This document shows, one piece after another, positions 10,065 through 18,986 of a stretch of DNA of 64,000 bases (position 1 is its first letter; every line of letters starts with the position of its first letter). The stretch is from Facklamia hominis CCUG 36813 (lineage in GTDB: Bacteria > Bacillota > Bacilli > Lactobacillales > Aerococcaceae). The translations under genes were made by a program, and so were the position numbers. Location of the stretch: NCBI RefSeq assembly GCF_000301035.1, contig NZ_JH932292.1:124001-188000 (forward strand). The letters are read 5' to 3'. The notes under the pieces were generated by a model that was not told the origin of the DNA, did no database searches, and was given only the letters and a program-made list of their open reading frames with translations.

Positions 10065-11252
10065 ATGGCAAAAATTAATTGGGAAAAAATTCAAGCAGAA
10101 GCAAAACGAAATGAAACAATCCATGTCAAAGAAACATTATGGACTAATCGCATTATCCATGTTTTTATGTTAGGATTGCTCCTAGTCGGTTTGTTAGTGA
10201 CAATTTTTGCATATATTAAAATTGATGGAGCTTTAAGTCCGTCAGATATTAAAGATAGCTCAAAGCTTGAGGTGACGATCCCTATGGGATCGACTTCATC
10301 GGATATCGCACAGATCTTAGAGGATAAGGGGCTAACTTCATCGAGTAAAATTTTTTCACTTTATATGAAGTTTAAAGGGTCACATAATTTTCAAGCGGGC
10401 ACCTATGAATTTTCAAAACAGATGGGAGCTAATGAACTTTTAGCGACACTTGAGGAAGGTGGTAAACCTATCTATGAAGATGTTGATTCGACACTCACAG
10501 TAGTTGAAGGGATGCAACTGGAGGAAATTGCGCAGTTGGTTGAAGAAAATACTCCGATTAGTGCAGAGGATTTCATTAAAGCTGCTGATAATCATAATTT
10601 GATCGATCAACTCATGGCTTCCTTTCCGTCACTTTTAAAGCCACTAACGGAAATAGAAAATTTGAAGCATCCGTTAGAAGGGTATTTGTATCCAGCAACT
10701 TACGATTATATATCTGGCTCAACGGCGGAGGATTTAATTACTCAAATGGTTACCAAGGCCAATTTAGAATTTCAGTCATTACTTGAAGATTTAAATAATA
10801 CTGCTTTCTCTTACCACCAAATTTTGACCCTCGCTTCGATTGTTGAACGCGAGGCAGTAACGGACGAAGATCGTGCATTAGTTGCAGGGGTCTTTTATAA
10901 CCGACTCAATGCTGGTATGCCACTCCAATCTGATATTACCGTTTCATACGCTTTAGGAGAGCATAAGGAATTAGTAACGTACCAAGATTTGGAAGTAGAC
11001 TCACCATACAATACCTATAAGGCGTCAGCCTTACCACCTGGTCCGATTAATAATCCAAGCTTGTCAGCGATTAAGGCTTGTATTTATCCAAGTTCAAATA
11101 ATTATTATTATTTCGTGGCAGACTTAAAAACAGGTAAAATTTATTATTCACAAAGTCAAGAAGAGCATGATGCTTTAGTTAAAGAATATGTTCAACCTTT
11201 GTTTGAGGAATCATCAAATAAAGAGCAAGACACTTCTCGTTCTTCTGAATAA
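10065..11252 (+). CDS. mltG: Endolytic peptidoglycan transglycosylase MltG (YceG family)
   Basis: A membrane-anchored lytic transglycosylase that cuts nascent glycan strands, thought to set their length. It has 395 residues: a short cytoplasmic N-terminus, one transmembrane segment at about 28-50, a LysM-like subdomain, then the YceG catalytic domain. The catalytic glutamate lies in ASIVEREA, with the downstream VFYNRL and PLQSD family blocks. The start is fixed by AAGGAGG four bases upstream. The charged C-terminus (SSNKEQDTSRSSE) is outside the domain. It probably works with RodA/PBP machinery, whose gene rodA is also in this window. Confidence 0.95.
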   Translation: MAKINWEKIQAEAKRNETIHVKETLWTNRIIHVFMLGLLLVGLLVTIFAYIKIDGALSPSDIKDSSKLEVTIPMGSTSSDIAQILEDKGLTSSSKIFSLYMKFKGSHNFQAGTYEFSKQMGANELLATLEEGGKPIYEDVDSTLTVVEGMQLEEIAQLVEENTPISAEDFIKAADNHNLIDQLMASFPSLLKPLTEIENLKHPLEGYLYPATYDYISGSTAEDLITQMVTKANLEFQSLLEDLNNTAFSYHQILTLASIVEREAVTDEDRALVAGVFYNRLNAGMPLQSDITVSYALGEHKELVTYQDLEVDSPYNTYKASALPPGPINNPSLSAIKACIYPSSNNYYYFVADLKTGKIYYSQSQEEHDALVKEYVQPLFEESSNKEQDTSRSSE

Positions 11253-11322
11253 ATCTTTAAAGATTATTATAAAAAATGACTTGCATTTAATCATCGAGTG
11301 TGGTATTTTCTATGATATAGAT

Positions 11323-11339
11323 TTGAAAGCGATTTTCAA
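11323..11339 (+). promoter_or_regulatory. Perfect dyad before udk, possible operator
   Basis: Arms ttgaaa and tttcaa flank gcgat. It resembles a catabolite-responsive element with one extra base, so the binding protein is uncertain. Confidence 0.3.
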
Positions 11340-11346
11340 GTGGAGT

Positions 11347-11380
11347 AATCATCCCTAAGGGGATGATTGCTTTATTTTAT
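11347..11380 (+). terminator. Hairpin between mltG and udk
   Basis: Stem aatcatccc (11347-11355) with gggatgatt (11360-11368), tetraloop taag, then GCTTTATTTT. The interrupted T-run suggests a moderate terminator or leader attenuator. Confidence 0.5.
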
Positions 11381-11412
11381 GTGGCCAAGATTAAAGAAAG
11401 GATTGTAAGCGT

Positions 11413-12033
11413 ATGACTGGCAAACCAATCGTAATTGGGGTAACAGGAGGTTCTGGATCAGGTAAATCCAGTGTGTCTCGAAGAATTTTTGAAGAATTCA
11501 CACAAAATTCTGTTCTTATTCTGGCTCAGGATAACTATTATAAGGATCAAAGTCACTTAACCTTTGAGGAGCGTCTTAAGACGAATTATGATCATCCTTT
11601 AGCCTTTGATAATGACTTGTATTATCAGCATATTCAGGATTTTTTGAAAGGACATAGCATTGAAGTCCCAGTATATGATTATGTAAATCATACCCGGTCT
11701 AAAGAAGTTCATTTTGAACCACCTCGTCAAGTTTTAATCTTAGAAGGAATCTTAATTTTTCAAGAACCTTCCATTCGTGATTTATGTGATATAAAGGTTT
11801 ATGTTGATACTGAAGATGACATACGTTTAGCAAGACGTATTCAGCGTGATGTCATTCAAAGAGGTCGATCGGTTGAATCAGTGTTAAATCAATATATTGA
11901 TGTTGTGAAACCGATGCATCACCAATTTGTTGAGCCGACTAAACGCTATGCTGATGTTATTATACCCGAGGGCGGGCTGAATCATGTCGCAGTTGATTTG
12001 TTAATTACAAAGATAGAATCTATTTTAAAATAA
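11413..12033 (+). CDS. udk: Uridine kinase
   Basis: Phosphorylates uridine and cytidine to UMP and CMP in pyrimidine salvage. It is 206 residues, the standard size. The P-loop GGSGSGKSS lies at residues 11-19, and the substrate region includes AQDNYYKDQ and YDHPLAFD. It stands between mltG and greA, an order (mltG-udk-greA) common in streptococci and other Lactobacillales. greA follows after 14 bp with its own AAAGGAG site, so the two are probably cotranscribed. Confidence 0.96.
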   Translation: MTGKPIVIGVTGGSGSGKSSVSRRIFEEFTQNSVLILAQDNYYKDQSHLTFEERLKTNYDHPLAFDNDLYYQHIQDFLKGHSIEVPVYDYVNHTRSKEVHFEPPRQVLILEGILIFQEPSIRDLCDIKVYVDTEDDIRLARRIQRDVIQRGRSVESVLNQYIDVVKPMHHQFVEPTKRYADVIIPEGGLNHVAVDLLITKIESILK

Positions 12034-12047
12034 AAAGGAGTAAAATA

Positions 12048-12530
12048 ATGGTAGAAAAAACATTTCCAATGACACAAGAAGGTAAAGAAAAGTTAGAGCA
12101 AGAGTTAGAAGATTTAAAAGTTAATAAACGTGCAGAAATTATCGAACGTATTAAGATTGCACGATCTTTTGGTGATTTATCTGAAAACTCTGAATATGAA
12201 TCTGCAAAGGATGAACAAGCTTTTGTTGAGGGTAGGATTTCAACGTTAGAGAATATGATTCGTTTCGCAGAAATTATCAATGATCAAGATTATGCAGATG
12301 ACGAAGTCACTTTAGGGCGGAAGGTAACTTTTAAAGAATTACCTGATGGGGATCAAGAAGCGTATACAATTGTAGGGTCTGCCGAAGCTGATCCAATGTC
12401 GTTCAAGATTTCAAATGATTCTCCTATGGCACAAGCTCTTATTGGCAAAAAAGTTGGTGAGACAGTCACCATTGAAACACCAGGCGGAGCTTTTGATGTC
12501 GAAATTTTAAAAGTTGAAAAAAATAAATAA
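12048..12530 (+). CDS. greA: Transcription elongation factor GreA
   Basis: GreA reactivates backtracked RNA polymerase by stimulating transcript cleavage in the secondary channel. The 160-residue protein has the N-terminal coiled coil with the acidic tip ([10 protein letters not shown], including the catalytic Asp and Glu) and the C-terminal FKBP-like globular domain ending in [18 protein letters not shown] precedes the ATG. A terminator lies immediately after the stop. Confidence 0.97.
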   Translation: MVEKTFPMTQEGKEKLEQELEDLKVNKRAEIIERIKIARSFGDLSENSEYESAKDEQAFVEGRISTLENMIRFAEIINDQDYADDEVTLGRKVTFKELPDGDQEAYTIVGSAEADPMSFKISNDSPMAQALIGKKVGETVTIETPGGAFDVEILKVEKNK

Positions 12531-12536
12531 TTTTTG

Positions 12537-12586
12537 GCCAATCCAGCGGTTGTTTTCACTAATAGCTCGTCTGAGATTGGCTTTTT
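12537..12586 (+). terminator. Terminator after greA
   Basis: Stem gccaatc (12537-12543) with gattggc (12575-12581) and a large, partly structured loop, then CTTTTTAT. Confidence 0.65.
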
Positions 12587-12589
12587 ATA

Positions 12590-12618
12590 TTGGCGAATGG
12601 CTTCAAATATGCGATAAT
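12590..12618 (+). promoter_or_regulatory. Promoter of the liaFSR operon
   Basis: TTGGCG (12590-12595), a 17-bp spacer and GATAAT (12613-12618), 33 bp before the liaF start. Confidence 0.6.
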
Positions 12619-12650
12619 AGGCTTTAAATAAGAGAGGAGGGCTGGAGTCT

Positions 12651-13400
12651 TTGAAAAAATGGCGTTATCGTATTCTCTATATTTTAGTATTAACGATTGC
12701 TTTTATCGCTTTGGAATTAGTGCTAGATTTTCGTTTTTTACTTTTATTTACGACTGGGATAGCTTTATCCTATCTTAGTCTGTTTATAAAAAATACCACT
12801 TTAAGAAAGATAGTCTTGTTTCCTGCTTTGGTAATGCTGTTGGTATCATTAGCTGTGACTCGCTCTTTTTGGTTGTTTATCGTCACGTTAGTATTAACTT
12901 TTTTAGTTTTTCAAGATGATCAAGTAAATCAGTTAATTAATTTAAGTGATAATTGGTTGCTCCCTAATCATGATAAATTAGGAGAATATCACGGAATTCA
13001 ATTAGTGCAACCACAATCTTCTCAACGATCGATATTAGATAAAAATGCTGTGTGGGAACAAAAATCAGCAAATCGATCAATCATTGAATGGGATGATATT
13101 AATCTGATTTACTTTGGCGGCAATACGATAGTTGATCTAGGAAATAGCCTATTTCCAGAGGGTGAATATATTGTAATGGTACGAAAAATGTACGGTCGCC
13201 TTCGCTTAATTATACCAAGGGATATCGGTTTAAGTCTTAATATTTCTTTAATATCGGGTAAAGTGATCTTTGAATCGCAAAGTTATACACTGGCTCTGGA
13301 GAATTTTCGCTGGCAAAGTCCTGATTATATGCAGGCTAAGCGGAAAATTAAGTTAATTGTTTCAAGCGTCTTTGGAGATGTTGAGGTGATTATCTTATGA
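12651..13400 (+). CDS. liaF: LiaF-like membrane inhibitor of a cell-envelope stress system
   Basis: A 249-residue protein with four predicted transmembrane helices in the first 90 residues and a C-terminal LiaF/DUF2154-type beta domain (from about 150: IEWDDINLIYFGGNT onward). In Bacillus and enterococci LiaF holds the LiaS kinase inactive until the envelope is damaged by antibiotics such as daptomycin or bacitracin. The start is TTG at 12651; GAGAGGAGG lies ten bases upstream. The stop overlaps the next ATG by four bases, indicating coupling with liaS. Confidence 0.85.
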   Translation: MKKWRYRILYILVLTIAFIALELVLDFRFLLLFTTGIALSYLSLFIKNTTLRKIVLFPALVMLLVSLAVTRSFWLFIVTLVLTFLVFQDDQVNQLINLSDNWLLPNHDKLGEYHGIQLVQPQSSQRSILDKNAVWEQKSANRSIIEWDDINLIYFGGNTIVDLGNSLFPEGEYIVMVRKMYGRLRLIIPRDIGLSLNISLISGKVIFESQSYTLALENFRWQSPDYMQAKRKIKLIVSSVFGDVEVIIL

Positions 13401-14470
13401 ATTTTAGATTGTTTTTCCGACTTTTTCTGGGTCAATGTGTGATGAACTTAATTGTTTTAGGTACACTTCTTGCTTGTGCACATTATTTTTTACCTTACTT
13501 TTCAATTGATTTTCTTTACCGAAATGAAATTTGGAATGTTCGTCTATTTATATGGATCCTAGCAATTATTGTTGCCTTAAATTTAGTCTTTAGTTTTTAT
13601 ATAGCGGTCCATTTATCAAGCGTTTTTGAAGAGGTACGTGCAAAGATTAATTGGTTATTATTGGGAAAATACCACCATACAATTTTTGATTCTAAGTCAG
13701 TCACAACTTCTTGGTATGATAATGAACAATTATTGGCTTCTGATATTGATCATCTTCGCCAAAGACTGATTCATCTCACGTCTGACTTGCAAGAGTTTAC
13801 TTCAGCACCTGTATTTTTGGGTGAAAAGACCAAAGAAGAAGTGATTGAATCGGAAAGAAGTCGAATTGCTAGAGAGTTACACGATTCGGTTTCTCAAGAA
13901 TTATTCGCGGCCATGATGCTCTTATCCGCAATTAATTACTCAACACAGGGAAGCTTACCTTCACCTGTTGATGATCAATTAAAAAAGGTGAATGAAGTCA
14001 TTAATGATGCACAGACAGAGATGCGAGCCTTGCTTCTTCATCTAAGACCTATTGACCTTCAAGGCAAATCCTTAAAGCAAGGGATCGAACAATTATTACG
14101 AGAATTACAGCATAAAGTGGCGCTTGAAATCACTTGGAGTCTAGATGATCCCCAGATAGAGACAGGGATGGAAGATCATTTATTTCGAATTGTACAAGAA
14201 GGTATCTCAAATACAATGCGGCATGCCAAGGCTAAGAGGTTAGAGGTTTATTTATCAGCCAGTCGTGATACTGTTTCGATTCGAATTGTCGATGATGGGA
14301 AAGGTTTTGACTTAAAGGAGAAAGCTAAATTAGGATCTTATGGCTTGAGTAATATTGAAGAAAGAGCTAAGGGGATGGGGGGGAGAAGTAACATTATCTC
14401 TTCCCCCGGCCAGGGAACCATCTTAACCGTGACCGTTCCCTATAAACCGCTTTTTAATCATCTAGCTTAA
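13397..14470 (+). CDS. liaS: LiaS-like sensor histidine kinase (HisKA_3, NarL-type)
   Basis: A membrane histidine kinase of 357 residues with two transmembrane helices (about 13-34 and 50-73) separated by a very short extracytoplasmic loop, the intramembrane-sensing layout typical of LiaS. A HAMP-like linker follows. The phosphorylated histidine is H162 in ARELHDS; the ATP-binding N box is near [10 protein letters not shown] and the G box is VDDGKGF. It overlaps liaF by ATGA. Phosphotransfer is to the response regulator 15 bp downstream. Confidence 0.9.
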   Translation: MNFRLFFRLFLGQCVMNLIVLGTLLACAHYFLPYFSIDFLYRNEIWNVRLFIWILAIIVALNLVFSFYIAVHLSSVFEEVRAKINWLLLGKYHHTIFDSKSVTTSWYDNEQLLASDIDHLRQRLIHLTSDLQEFTSAPVFLGEKTKEEVIESERSRIARELHDSVSQELFAAMMLLSAINYSTQGSLPSPVDDQLKKVNEVINDAQTEMRALLLHLRPIDLQGKSLKQGIEQLLRELQHKVALEITWSLDDPQIETGMEDHLFRIVQEGISNTMRHAKAKRLEVYLSASRDTVSIRIVDDGKGFDLKEKAKLGSYGLSNIEERAKGMGGRSNIISSPGQGTILTVTVPYKPLFNHLA

Positions 14471-14484
14471 AAGGAGGGGCACGA

Positions 14485-15117
14485 TTGATAAGAGTATTAA
14501 TTGTTGATGATCATGAAATGGTACGATTGGGTATCTCAAGTTTTTTAAAAATTCAAAATGATATTGAAGTTGTGGCAGAGGCAGAAAATGGCTTACAAGC
14601 TTATGATCAGGCACTGAAATTTCGACCAGATATTATTCTAATGGATTTAGTGATGGATGTGATGGATGGTATAGAAGCGAGCCAAAAGATCATCCAAGTT
14701 TGGCCTGAGGCGCGAATTATTATATTGACATCTTTTTTAGATGATGAAAAAGTGTACCCTGCCTTAGAAGCTGGGGCTAAGTCATATATTCTTAAGACTT
14801 CATCAGCTGAAGAAATTGTTCAAGCTATTCGAATGACGGCTTCCGGTGAATCCTTTATGCAGGAAGAGGTTACCCAAAAAATTCTTCATCAGGAAGACCA
14901 ACAAAAACAAGGGGCACTTCATGATGAATTAACGAAACGGGAGATAGAAGTACTCCAGTTAATTGCTAAAGGCTATACTAACCAAGCAATTGCGGATACT
15001 TTATTTATTAGTTTAAAGACAGTAAAGACACACGTATCGAATATTCTAGCCAAATTACAAGTTGATGATCGAACTCAGGCAACGATCTATGCTTTTCAAC
15101 ATGACTTAGTCCATTAA
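14485..15117 (+). CDS. liaR: LiaR-like response regulator (NarL/LuxR family)
   Basis: A 210-residue regulator: a receiver domain (residues 1-120) with acidic pocket DD at 8-9 and phosphoacceptor D54, then a LuxR-type helix-turn-helix ([12 protein letters not shown] to [12 protein letters not shown]). The start is TTG at 14485, placed five to six bases after AAGGAGGGG. The three genes form a complete LiaFSR module; in enterococci and staphylococci (VraSR) it controls cell-wall and membrane defence genes. No LiaR target box was identified here. Confidence 0.92.
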   Translation: MIRVLIVDDHEMVRLGISSFLKIQNDIEVVAEAENGLQAYDQALKFRPDIILMDLVMDVMDGIEASQKIIQVWPEARIIILTSFLDDEKVYPALEAGAKSYILKTSSAEEIVQAIRMTASGESFMQEEVTQKILHQEDQQKQGALHDELTKREIEVLQLIAKGYTNQAIADTLFISLKTVKTHVSNILAKLQVDDRTQATIYAFQHDLVH

Positions 15118-15129
15118 TAAGGAGGGTAT

Positions 15130-15459
15130 GTGGTTTTCCACAAACATATGAAATTAACGGTTGATAATTTAGCGGCAGAGTGGTTTAAAGATGAAGTGGG
15201 AATGAAACCAAATTGGGGCATTCGTATAAAAACTAAAATTTATTCCTCTAGTCCGATCGATCCGGGAATTGGTATTGGTATTGAATCTGCTGAAGCTGAT
15301 TCACCAATCGCCTTTTTTCAAGCAGATAACGGTATTTCTTTCTACATAGAGGAGCAGGATGCTTGGTATTTTAAAGAATATGATTTACATATTATATATG
15401 ATAAGGTAAGGAATGAACCTGCTTACCAATTTATAAAAAATGGTAAAATTTTTGAATAG
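15130..15459 (+). CDS. HesB/IscA-fold protein without cysteines
   Basis: A 109-residue protein resembling the Gram-positive HesB/YneR-type branch of the Fe-S biosynthesis (IscA) fold; the LTVDNLAAEWF start and IHIIYDKV-like end fit. It contains no cysteine at all, so it cannot bind a cluster in the IscA manner and its function is open. The start is GTG at 15130, four bases after AAGGAGG; an in-frame ATG lies at 15148. It follows liaR by 12 bp and may be cotranscribed with liaFSR. Confidence 0.7.
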   Translation: MVFHKHMKLTVDNLAAEWFKDEVGMKPNWGIRIKTKIYSSSPIDPGIGIGIESAEADSPIAFFQADNGISFYIEEQDAWYFKEYDLHIIYDKVRNEPAYQFIKNGKIFE

Positions 15460-15474
15460 ATTAAAGGTGATAGT

Positions 15475-16068
15475 ATGCGAGATTTCAAGTCTAAAAATAA
15501 TTTTTCAGTAAAAAAGATAACGCTTATTAGTATTTTTATGGCTATTATTCTTATTCAAACGTGGATCCCCTTTTTAGGATATATTGCCATTCCACCATTA
15601 AATATTACGATTATACATGTCACCGTGATTTTAGCTAGTTTGGTGATGGGGGGGAAAACGGGAGCTTTTATTGGTTTCTTTTGGGGACTTAACAGTTTAA
15701 TTCGTGCATATACTATTCCAAGTTCTCCGATGTATATTTATATATTTTCATCGCCTCTGGTTTCAGTTTTGCCTCGCTTTTTAATGCCTATTTGTTTGAT
15801 GGCCATTTCTAGCGCTATAAAGAATCGATTAACTCATGCAAATTATTATCGACTGATGGGATTAGCTGGTGCCTTATTAAATACCATTCTGGTTTTATCA
15901 GCAATCGTTGTATTCAAACGAGAAGACTATCTACAAATTCAGGGAGCGTCAATGGCTAACTTATGGTCCGTTTTAATGGGGATTATTTTGGTCAATGGAA
16001 TTCCAGAAGCTATTTTTTCGGCCTTTGTGATGCCACTATTGATGCGTGCAGTCAAGCAGATCCTATAA
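15475..16068 (+). CDS. ECF transporter substrate-binding (S) component, substrate unknown
   Basis: An integral membrane protein of 197 residues with about six helices after a basic N-terminus. It has the pattern of ECF S-components: FLGYIAIPPLNITIIH, then GKTGAFIGFFWGLNSL. S-components capture a vitamin or other micronutrient and dock on a shared EcfT-EcfA-EcfA' energising module encoded elsewhere. No riboswitch precedes it, so the substrate cannot be named. It lies 15 bp after the HesB-like gene. Confidence 0.72.
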   Translation: MRDFKSKNNFSVKKITLISIFMAIILIQTWIPFLGYIAIPPLNITIIHVTVILASLVMGGKTGAFIGFFWGLNSLIRAYTIPSSPMYIYIFSSPLVSVLPRFLMPICLMAISSAIKNRLTHANYYRLMGLAGALLNTILVLSAIVVFKREDYLQIQGASMANLWSVLMGIILVNGIPEAIFSAFVMPLLMRAVKQIL

Positions 16069-16088
16069 AATGGGTCAAGGACAATAAG

Positions 16089-16117
16089 TTGACAATGATA
16101 GCTTTCTTTTATACAAT
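16089..16117 (+). promoter_or_regulatory. Consensus promoter of ssrA
   Basis: Perfect -35 TTGACA (16089-16094), 17-bp spacer, -10 TACAAT (16112-16117), ending 13 bp before the mature tmRNA 5' end. Confidence 0.85.
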
Positions 16118-16129
16118 AAAACTATATTC

Positions 16130-16488
16130 GGGGGTGTCATGGTTTCGACAGGTATCGTTCGAATTTTGGATGCGTCAGGTAGGCAGCGACTACCACAACA
16201 ACGCTACAGTTAAATATAACTGCAAACAACGAAAACAATTTAGCTTTAGCTGCCTAAAAACAGCGAGCTAAGATCAGCCTAATATCGCCCATGTATTAGT
16301 TACTGGTCTCAAATTAGTGGGATACGCAATGACTTTCCGTCTGCAAGTCATTGAAGAGATAATCAGACTCGCAAGCACAGAGGCCTGTTAGTCGGCTATG
16401 TGTAAGCTAAATAAAATTGACTAATCTATTGGCGTAGATTCCTTGATGGCGAGGTATTTGGACAGGGGTTCGACTCCCCTCATCTCCA
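16130..16488 (+). ncRNA. ssrA: Transfer-messenger RNA (tmRNA)
   Basis: The tmRNA rescues stalled ribosomes and tags the unfinished protein for ClpXP. The acceptor stem pairs gggggtg (16130-16136) with catctcc (16481-16487). The conserved 5' region contains tggtttcgac, and the T-arm is ggggttcgactcccc. The tag frame starts with GCA at 16222 and ends with TAA at 16255-16257, coding ANNENNLALAA, so the full tag has one extra N-terminal Ala. The 3' CCA is not encoded: the sequence after catctcc reads ATA, so CCA must be added by nucleotidyltransferase. No terminator follows. Confidence 0.97.
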
Positions 16489-16793
16489 TAATCACTTATT
16501 AATATAGTTAAATGTTACTTAAAGCTATTGATAGTATAAGGTTTCATAAAAAGAGTCTTCAAATATTTCAGACAAATTATTGGACTTTTAGATAATAATT
16601 TAGCTTGTAAAGTTTATAGTTAATAAATGAGGGTCTTCGGAATATATATTGGAATTACTTTTTTAATAGTTTAAAAACAACTGGTGTTTAAATCGGATTT
16701 TCTAGTGTAATGTTAGGACAATCAATAGTATTATAAAAGTATCAATCACATACGAGTGATACGTTGGGGAAAAAATAAAATAGTCCAATTTAC
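16489..16793. other. Non-coding AT-rich gap after tmRNA
   Basis: About 305 bp of AT-rich sequence with no supported gene, ribosome site or convincing terminator. A small dyad, gtatca...tgatac (about 16739-16762), is the only structure noted. This is the left margin of the mercury-resistance segment, and the missing tmRNA terminator suggests the native 3' flank has been replaced. Confidence 0.4.
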
Positions 16794-16825
16794 TTGACCG
16801 TGTACTATGGTACACGGTTTATAAT
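16794..16825 (+). promoter_or_regulatory. MerR-type promoter and operator of the mer operon
   Basis: -35 TTGACC (16794-16799) and -10 TATAAT (16820-16825) are separated by 20 bp, the long spacing that MerR untwists on binding mercury. A perfect dyad, accgtgtac (16797-16805) and gtacacggt (16810-16818), fills the spacer. Confidence 0.93.
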
Positions 16826-16844
16826 ATTCATGGGGTGAAATAAG

Positions 16845-17237
16845 ATGATTTACCGCATTAGTGAGTTTGCAGAAAAATGTGGCGTTAATAAAGAAACGAT
16901 TAGATATTACGAGCGAAAAAATTTACTACAAGAACCTCACCGAACGGAAGCTGGTTATCGGATATATTCATATGATGACGTTAAGCGTGTTGGGTTTATT
17001 AAACGAATACAGGAACTTGGATTTTCTTTAAACGAGATTTATAAATTACTTAGTGTTGTAGATAAAGATGAAGTTCGTTGTCAAGATATGTTCGAATTTG
17101 TTTCTAAAAAACAAATGGAAGTTCAAAAACAAATAGAGGATTTAAAACGAATTGAAACTATGTTAGACAACTTAAAACAACGATGTCCAGATGAAAAGCA
17201 ATCACATTCGTGTCCAATAATAGAAACATTAACATGA
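16845..17237 (+). CDS. merR: Mercuric resistance regulator MerR
   Basis: MerR represses the mer promoter without metal and activates it when Hg(II) binds. The 130-residue protein has the N-terminal winged-helix motif (ISEFAEKCGVNKETIRYYER) and a long dimerisation helix. The three mercury ligands fall at C79, C114 and C123, the same numbers as in the Gram-positive Bacillus MerR, which argues strongly for Hg rather than another metal. It is the first gene of the operon it controls, transcribed in the same direction as merA, as in Gram-positive mer operons. Confidence 0.95.
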   Translation: MIYRISEFAEKCGVNKETIRYYERKNLLQEPHRTEAGYRIYSYDDVKRVGFIKRIQELGFSLNEIYKLLSVVDKDEVRCQDMFEFVSKKQMEVQKQIEDLKRIETMLDNLKQRCPDEKQSHSCPIIETLT

Positions 17238-17261
17238 GAGATTAACGAAAGGGGCTTTATT

Positions 17262-18902
17262 ATGAATAAATTTAAGGTAAACATTCAAGGAATGACCTGT
17301 GCGGGTTGTGAAAAACATGTTGAATCAGCACTTGAAAAGATAGGTGCTAAAAATATTGAGTCTAATTTTCGTCGTGGTGAAGCAGTATTTGAACTGCCCG
17401 ATGATATTGAGGTTGAAAGTGCAATAAAGGCGATTGATGAAGCAAATTACCAAGCCGGAGAAATTGAAGAAGTATCATCACTAGAAAACGTGGCGTTAAT
17501 TAATGAAGACGATTATGACCTTCTTATTATCGGTTCTGGTGCTGCTGCCTTTTCTTCGGCAATTAAAGCTACAGAATACGGTGCAAAAGTTGGAATGATT
17601 GAGCGTGGAACGGTTGGGGGAACCTGTGTGAATATTGGCTGTGTTCCGTCAAAAACTCTTCTTAGGGCAGGGGAAATCAATCATTTATCAAAAGACAACC
17701 CGTTTATAGGTTTACAAACATCCGCTGGAGAAGTGGATTTAGCTAGTTTAATCACGCAAAAGGATAAATTGGTGAGCGAACTTCGGAATCAAAAATATGT
17801 GGATTTAATTGATGAATATAATTTTGATTTAATTAAAGGTGAAGCAAAATTCGTTGATGCTAGTACGGTTGAGGTCAATGGTGCAAAGTTATCTGCAAAA
17901 CGCTTTTTAATTGCAACAGGTGCATCTCCTTCATTGCCCCAAATTTCAGGACTTGAAGAAACGGACTATTTAACTAGTACAACACTTCTTGAGTTAAAGA
18001 AAATACCAAAACGATTAACTGTAATTGGTTCAGGATACATTGGAATGGAGCTTGGACAACTATTTCATCATTTAGGTTCAGAAATAACGCTTATGCAAAG
18101 AAGTGAGCGACTTTTAAAGGAGTATGATCCTGAGATTTCAGAGTCAGTTGAAAAAGCGTTAATTGAACAGGGTATAAACCTTGTCAAAGGGGCAACTTTT
18201 GAGCGTGTTGTACAAAGTGGAGAGATAAAAAAGGTTTACGTAACAGTAAATGGCAGTAAAGAAGTTATTGAATCAGATCAGTTACTTGTTGCCACTGGAA
18301 GAAAACCAAATACGGATTCTTTAAATTTAAGTGCGGCAGGTGTTGAAACCGGAAAAAATAATGAAATCCTGATCAATGATTTTGGTCAAACAAGTAATGA
18401 AAAGATTTATGCAGCAGGAGATGCGACGTTAGGACCGCAATTTGTATATGTAGCAGCCTATGAAGGTGGAATTATTACTGATAATGCTATTGGTGGGTTA
18501 AACAAAAAAATAGATTTATCGGTAGTTCCTGCTGTTACGTTTACGAATCCAACGGTTGCAACGGTTGGTTTAACAGAAGAACAAGCAAAAGAGAAAGGGT
18601 ATGATGTGAAGACATCTGTATTACCTTTAGATGCTGTTCCAAGAGCAATTGTAAACCATGAAACAACCGGTGTATTTAAACTAGTAGCAGATGCAGAAAC
18701 ACTAAAAGTATTAGGGGTTCATATTGTATCTGAGAATGCAGGAGATGTCATCTATGCAGCATCATTAGCTGTTAAATTTAACTTAACGATAGAAGATTTA
18801 ACAGAAACCCTAGCACCATATTTAACAATGGCTGAAGGGCTAAAATTAGCTGCACTTACGTTCGATAAAAATGTTTCGAAATTATCTTGTTGTGCAGGCT
18901 AA
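17262..18902 (+). CDS. merA: Mercury(II) reductase MerA
   Basis: A flavoprotein of the pyridine nucleotide-disulfide oxidoreductase family that reduces Hg(II) to volatile Hg(0) with NADPH. All 546 residues are present. An N-terminal heavy-metal domain has MTCAGC (C13, C16), a FAD site follows in GSGAAA, and the redox pair C122/C127 lies in [12 protein letters not shown]. The C-terminal vicinal pair C543-C544 (SCCAG) delivers Hg to the active site. A GAAAGGGG ribosome site precedes the ATG. No merT, merP or merB is present, so Hg entry would rely on other routes and organomercurials would not be cleaved by this operon. Confidence 0.97.
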   Translation: MNKFKVNIQGMTCAGCEKHVESALEKIGAKNIESNFRRGEAVFELPDDIEVESAIKAIDEANYQAGEIEEVSSLENVALINEDDYDLLIIGSGAAAFSSAIKATEYGAKVGMIERGTVGGTCVNIGCVPSKTLLRAGEINHLSKDNPFIGLQTSAGEVDLASLITQKDKLVSELRNQKYVDLIDEYNFDLIKGEAKFVDASTVEVNGAKLSAKRFLIATGASPSLPQISGLEETDYLTSTTLLELKKIPKRLTVIGSGYIGMELGQLFHHLGSEITLMQRSERLLKEYDPEISESVEKALIEQGINLVKGATFERVVQSGEIKKVYVTVNGSKEVIESDQLLVATGRKPNTDSLNLSAAGVETGKNNEILINDFGQTSNEKIYAAGDATLGPQFVYVAAYEGGIITDNAIGGLNKKIDLSVVPAVTFTNPTVATVGLTEEQAKEKGYDVKTSVLPLDAVPRAIVNHETTGVFKLVADAETLKVLGVHIVSENAGDVIYAASLAVKFNLTIEDLTETLAPYLTMAEGLKLAALTFDKNVSKLSCCAG

Positions 18903-18986
18903 GGGAACTTTTTTTACAATTCCCTATTCAAGTGAACCAGCTAATACTGTACTAAAGTGTGCAGTAGATTAGCAAAGTCTACAAAA

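Noticed and set aside
11323-11339. Catabolite-responsive element before udk
   Set aside because: Arms fit partly, but the spacing has one base too many for the cre consensus; kept only as a dyad.
15963-16271. 102-codon frame running from the ECF gene into tmRNA
   Set aside because: It lies inside the S-component gene and the tmRNA, has no ribosome site, and crosses a strong promoter.
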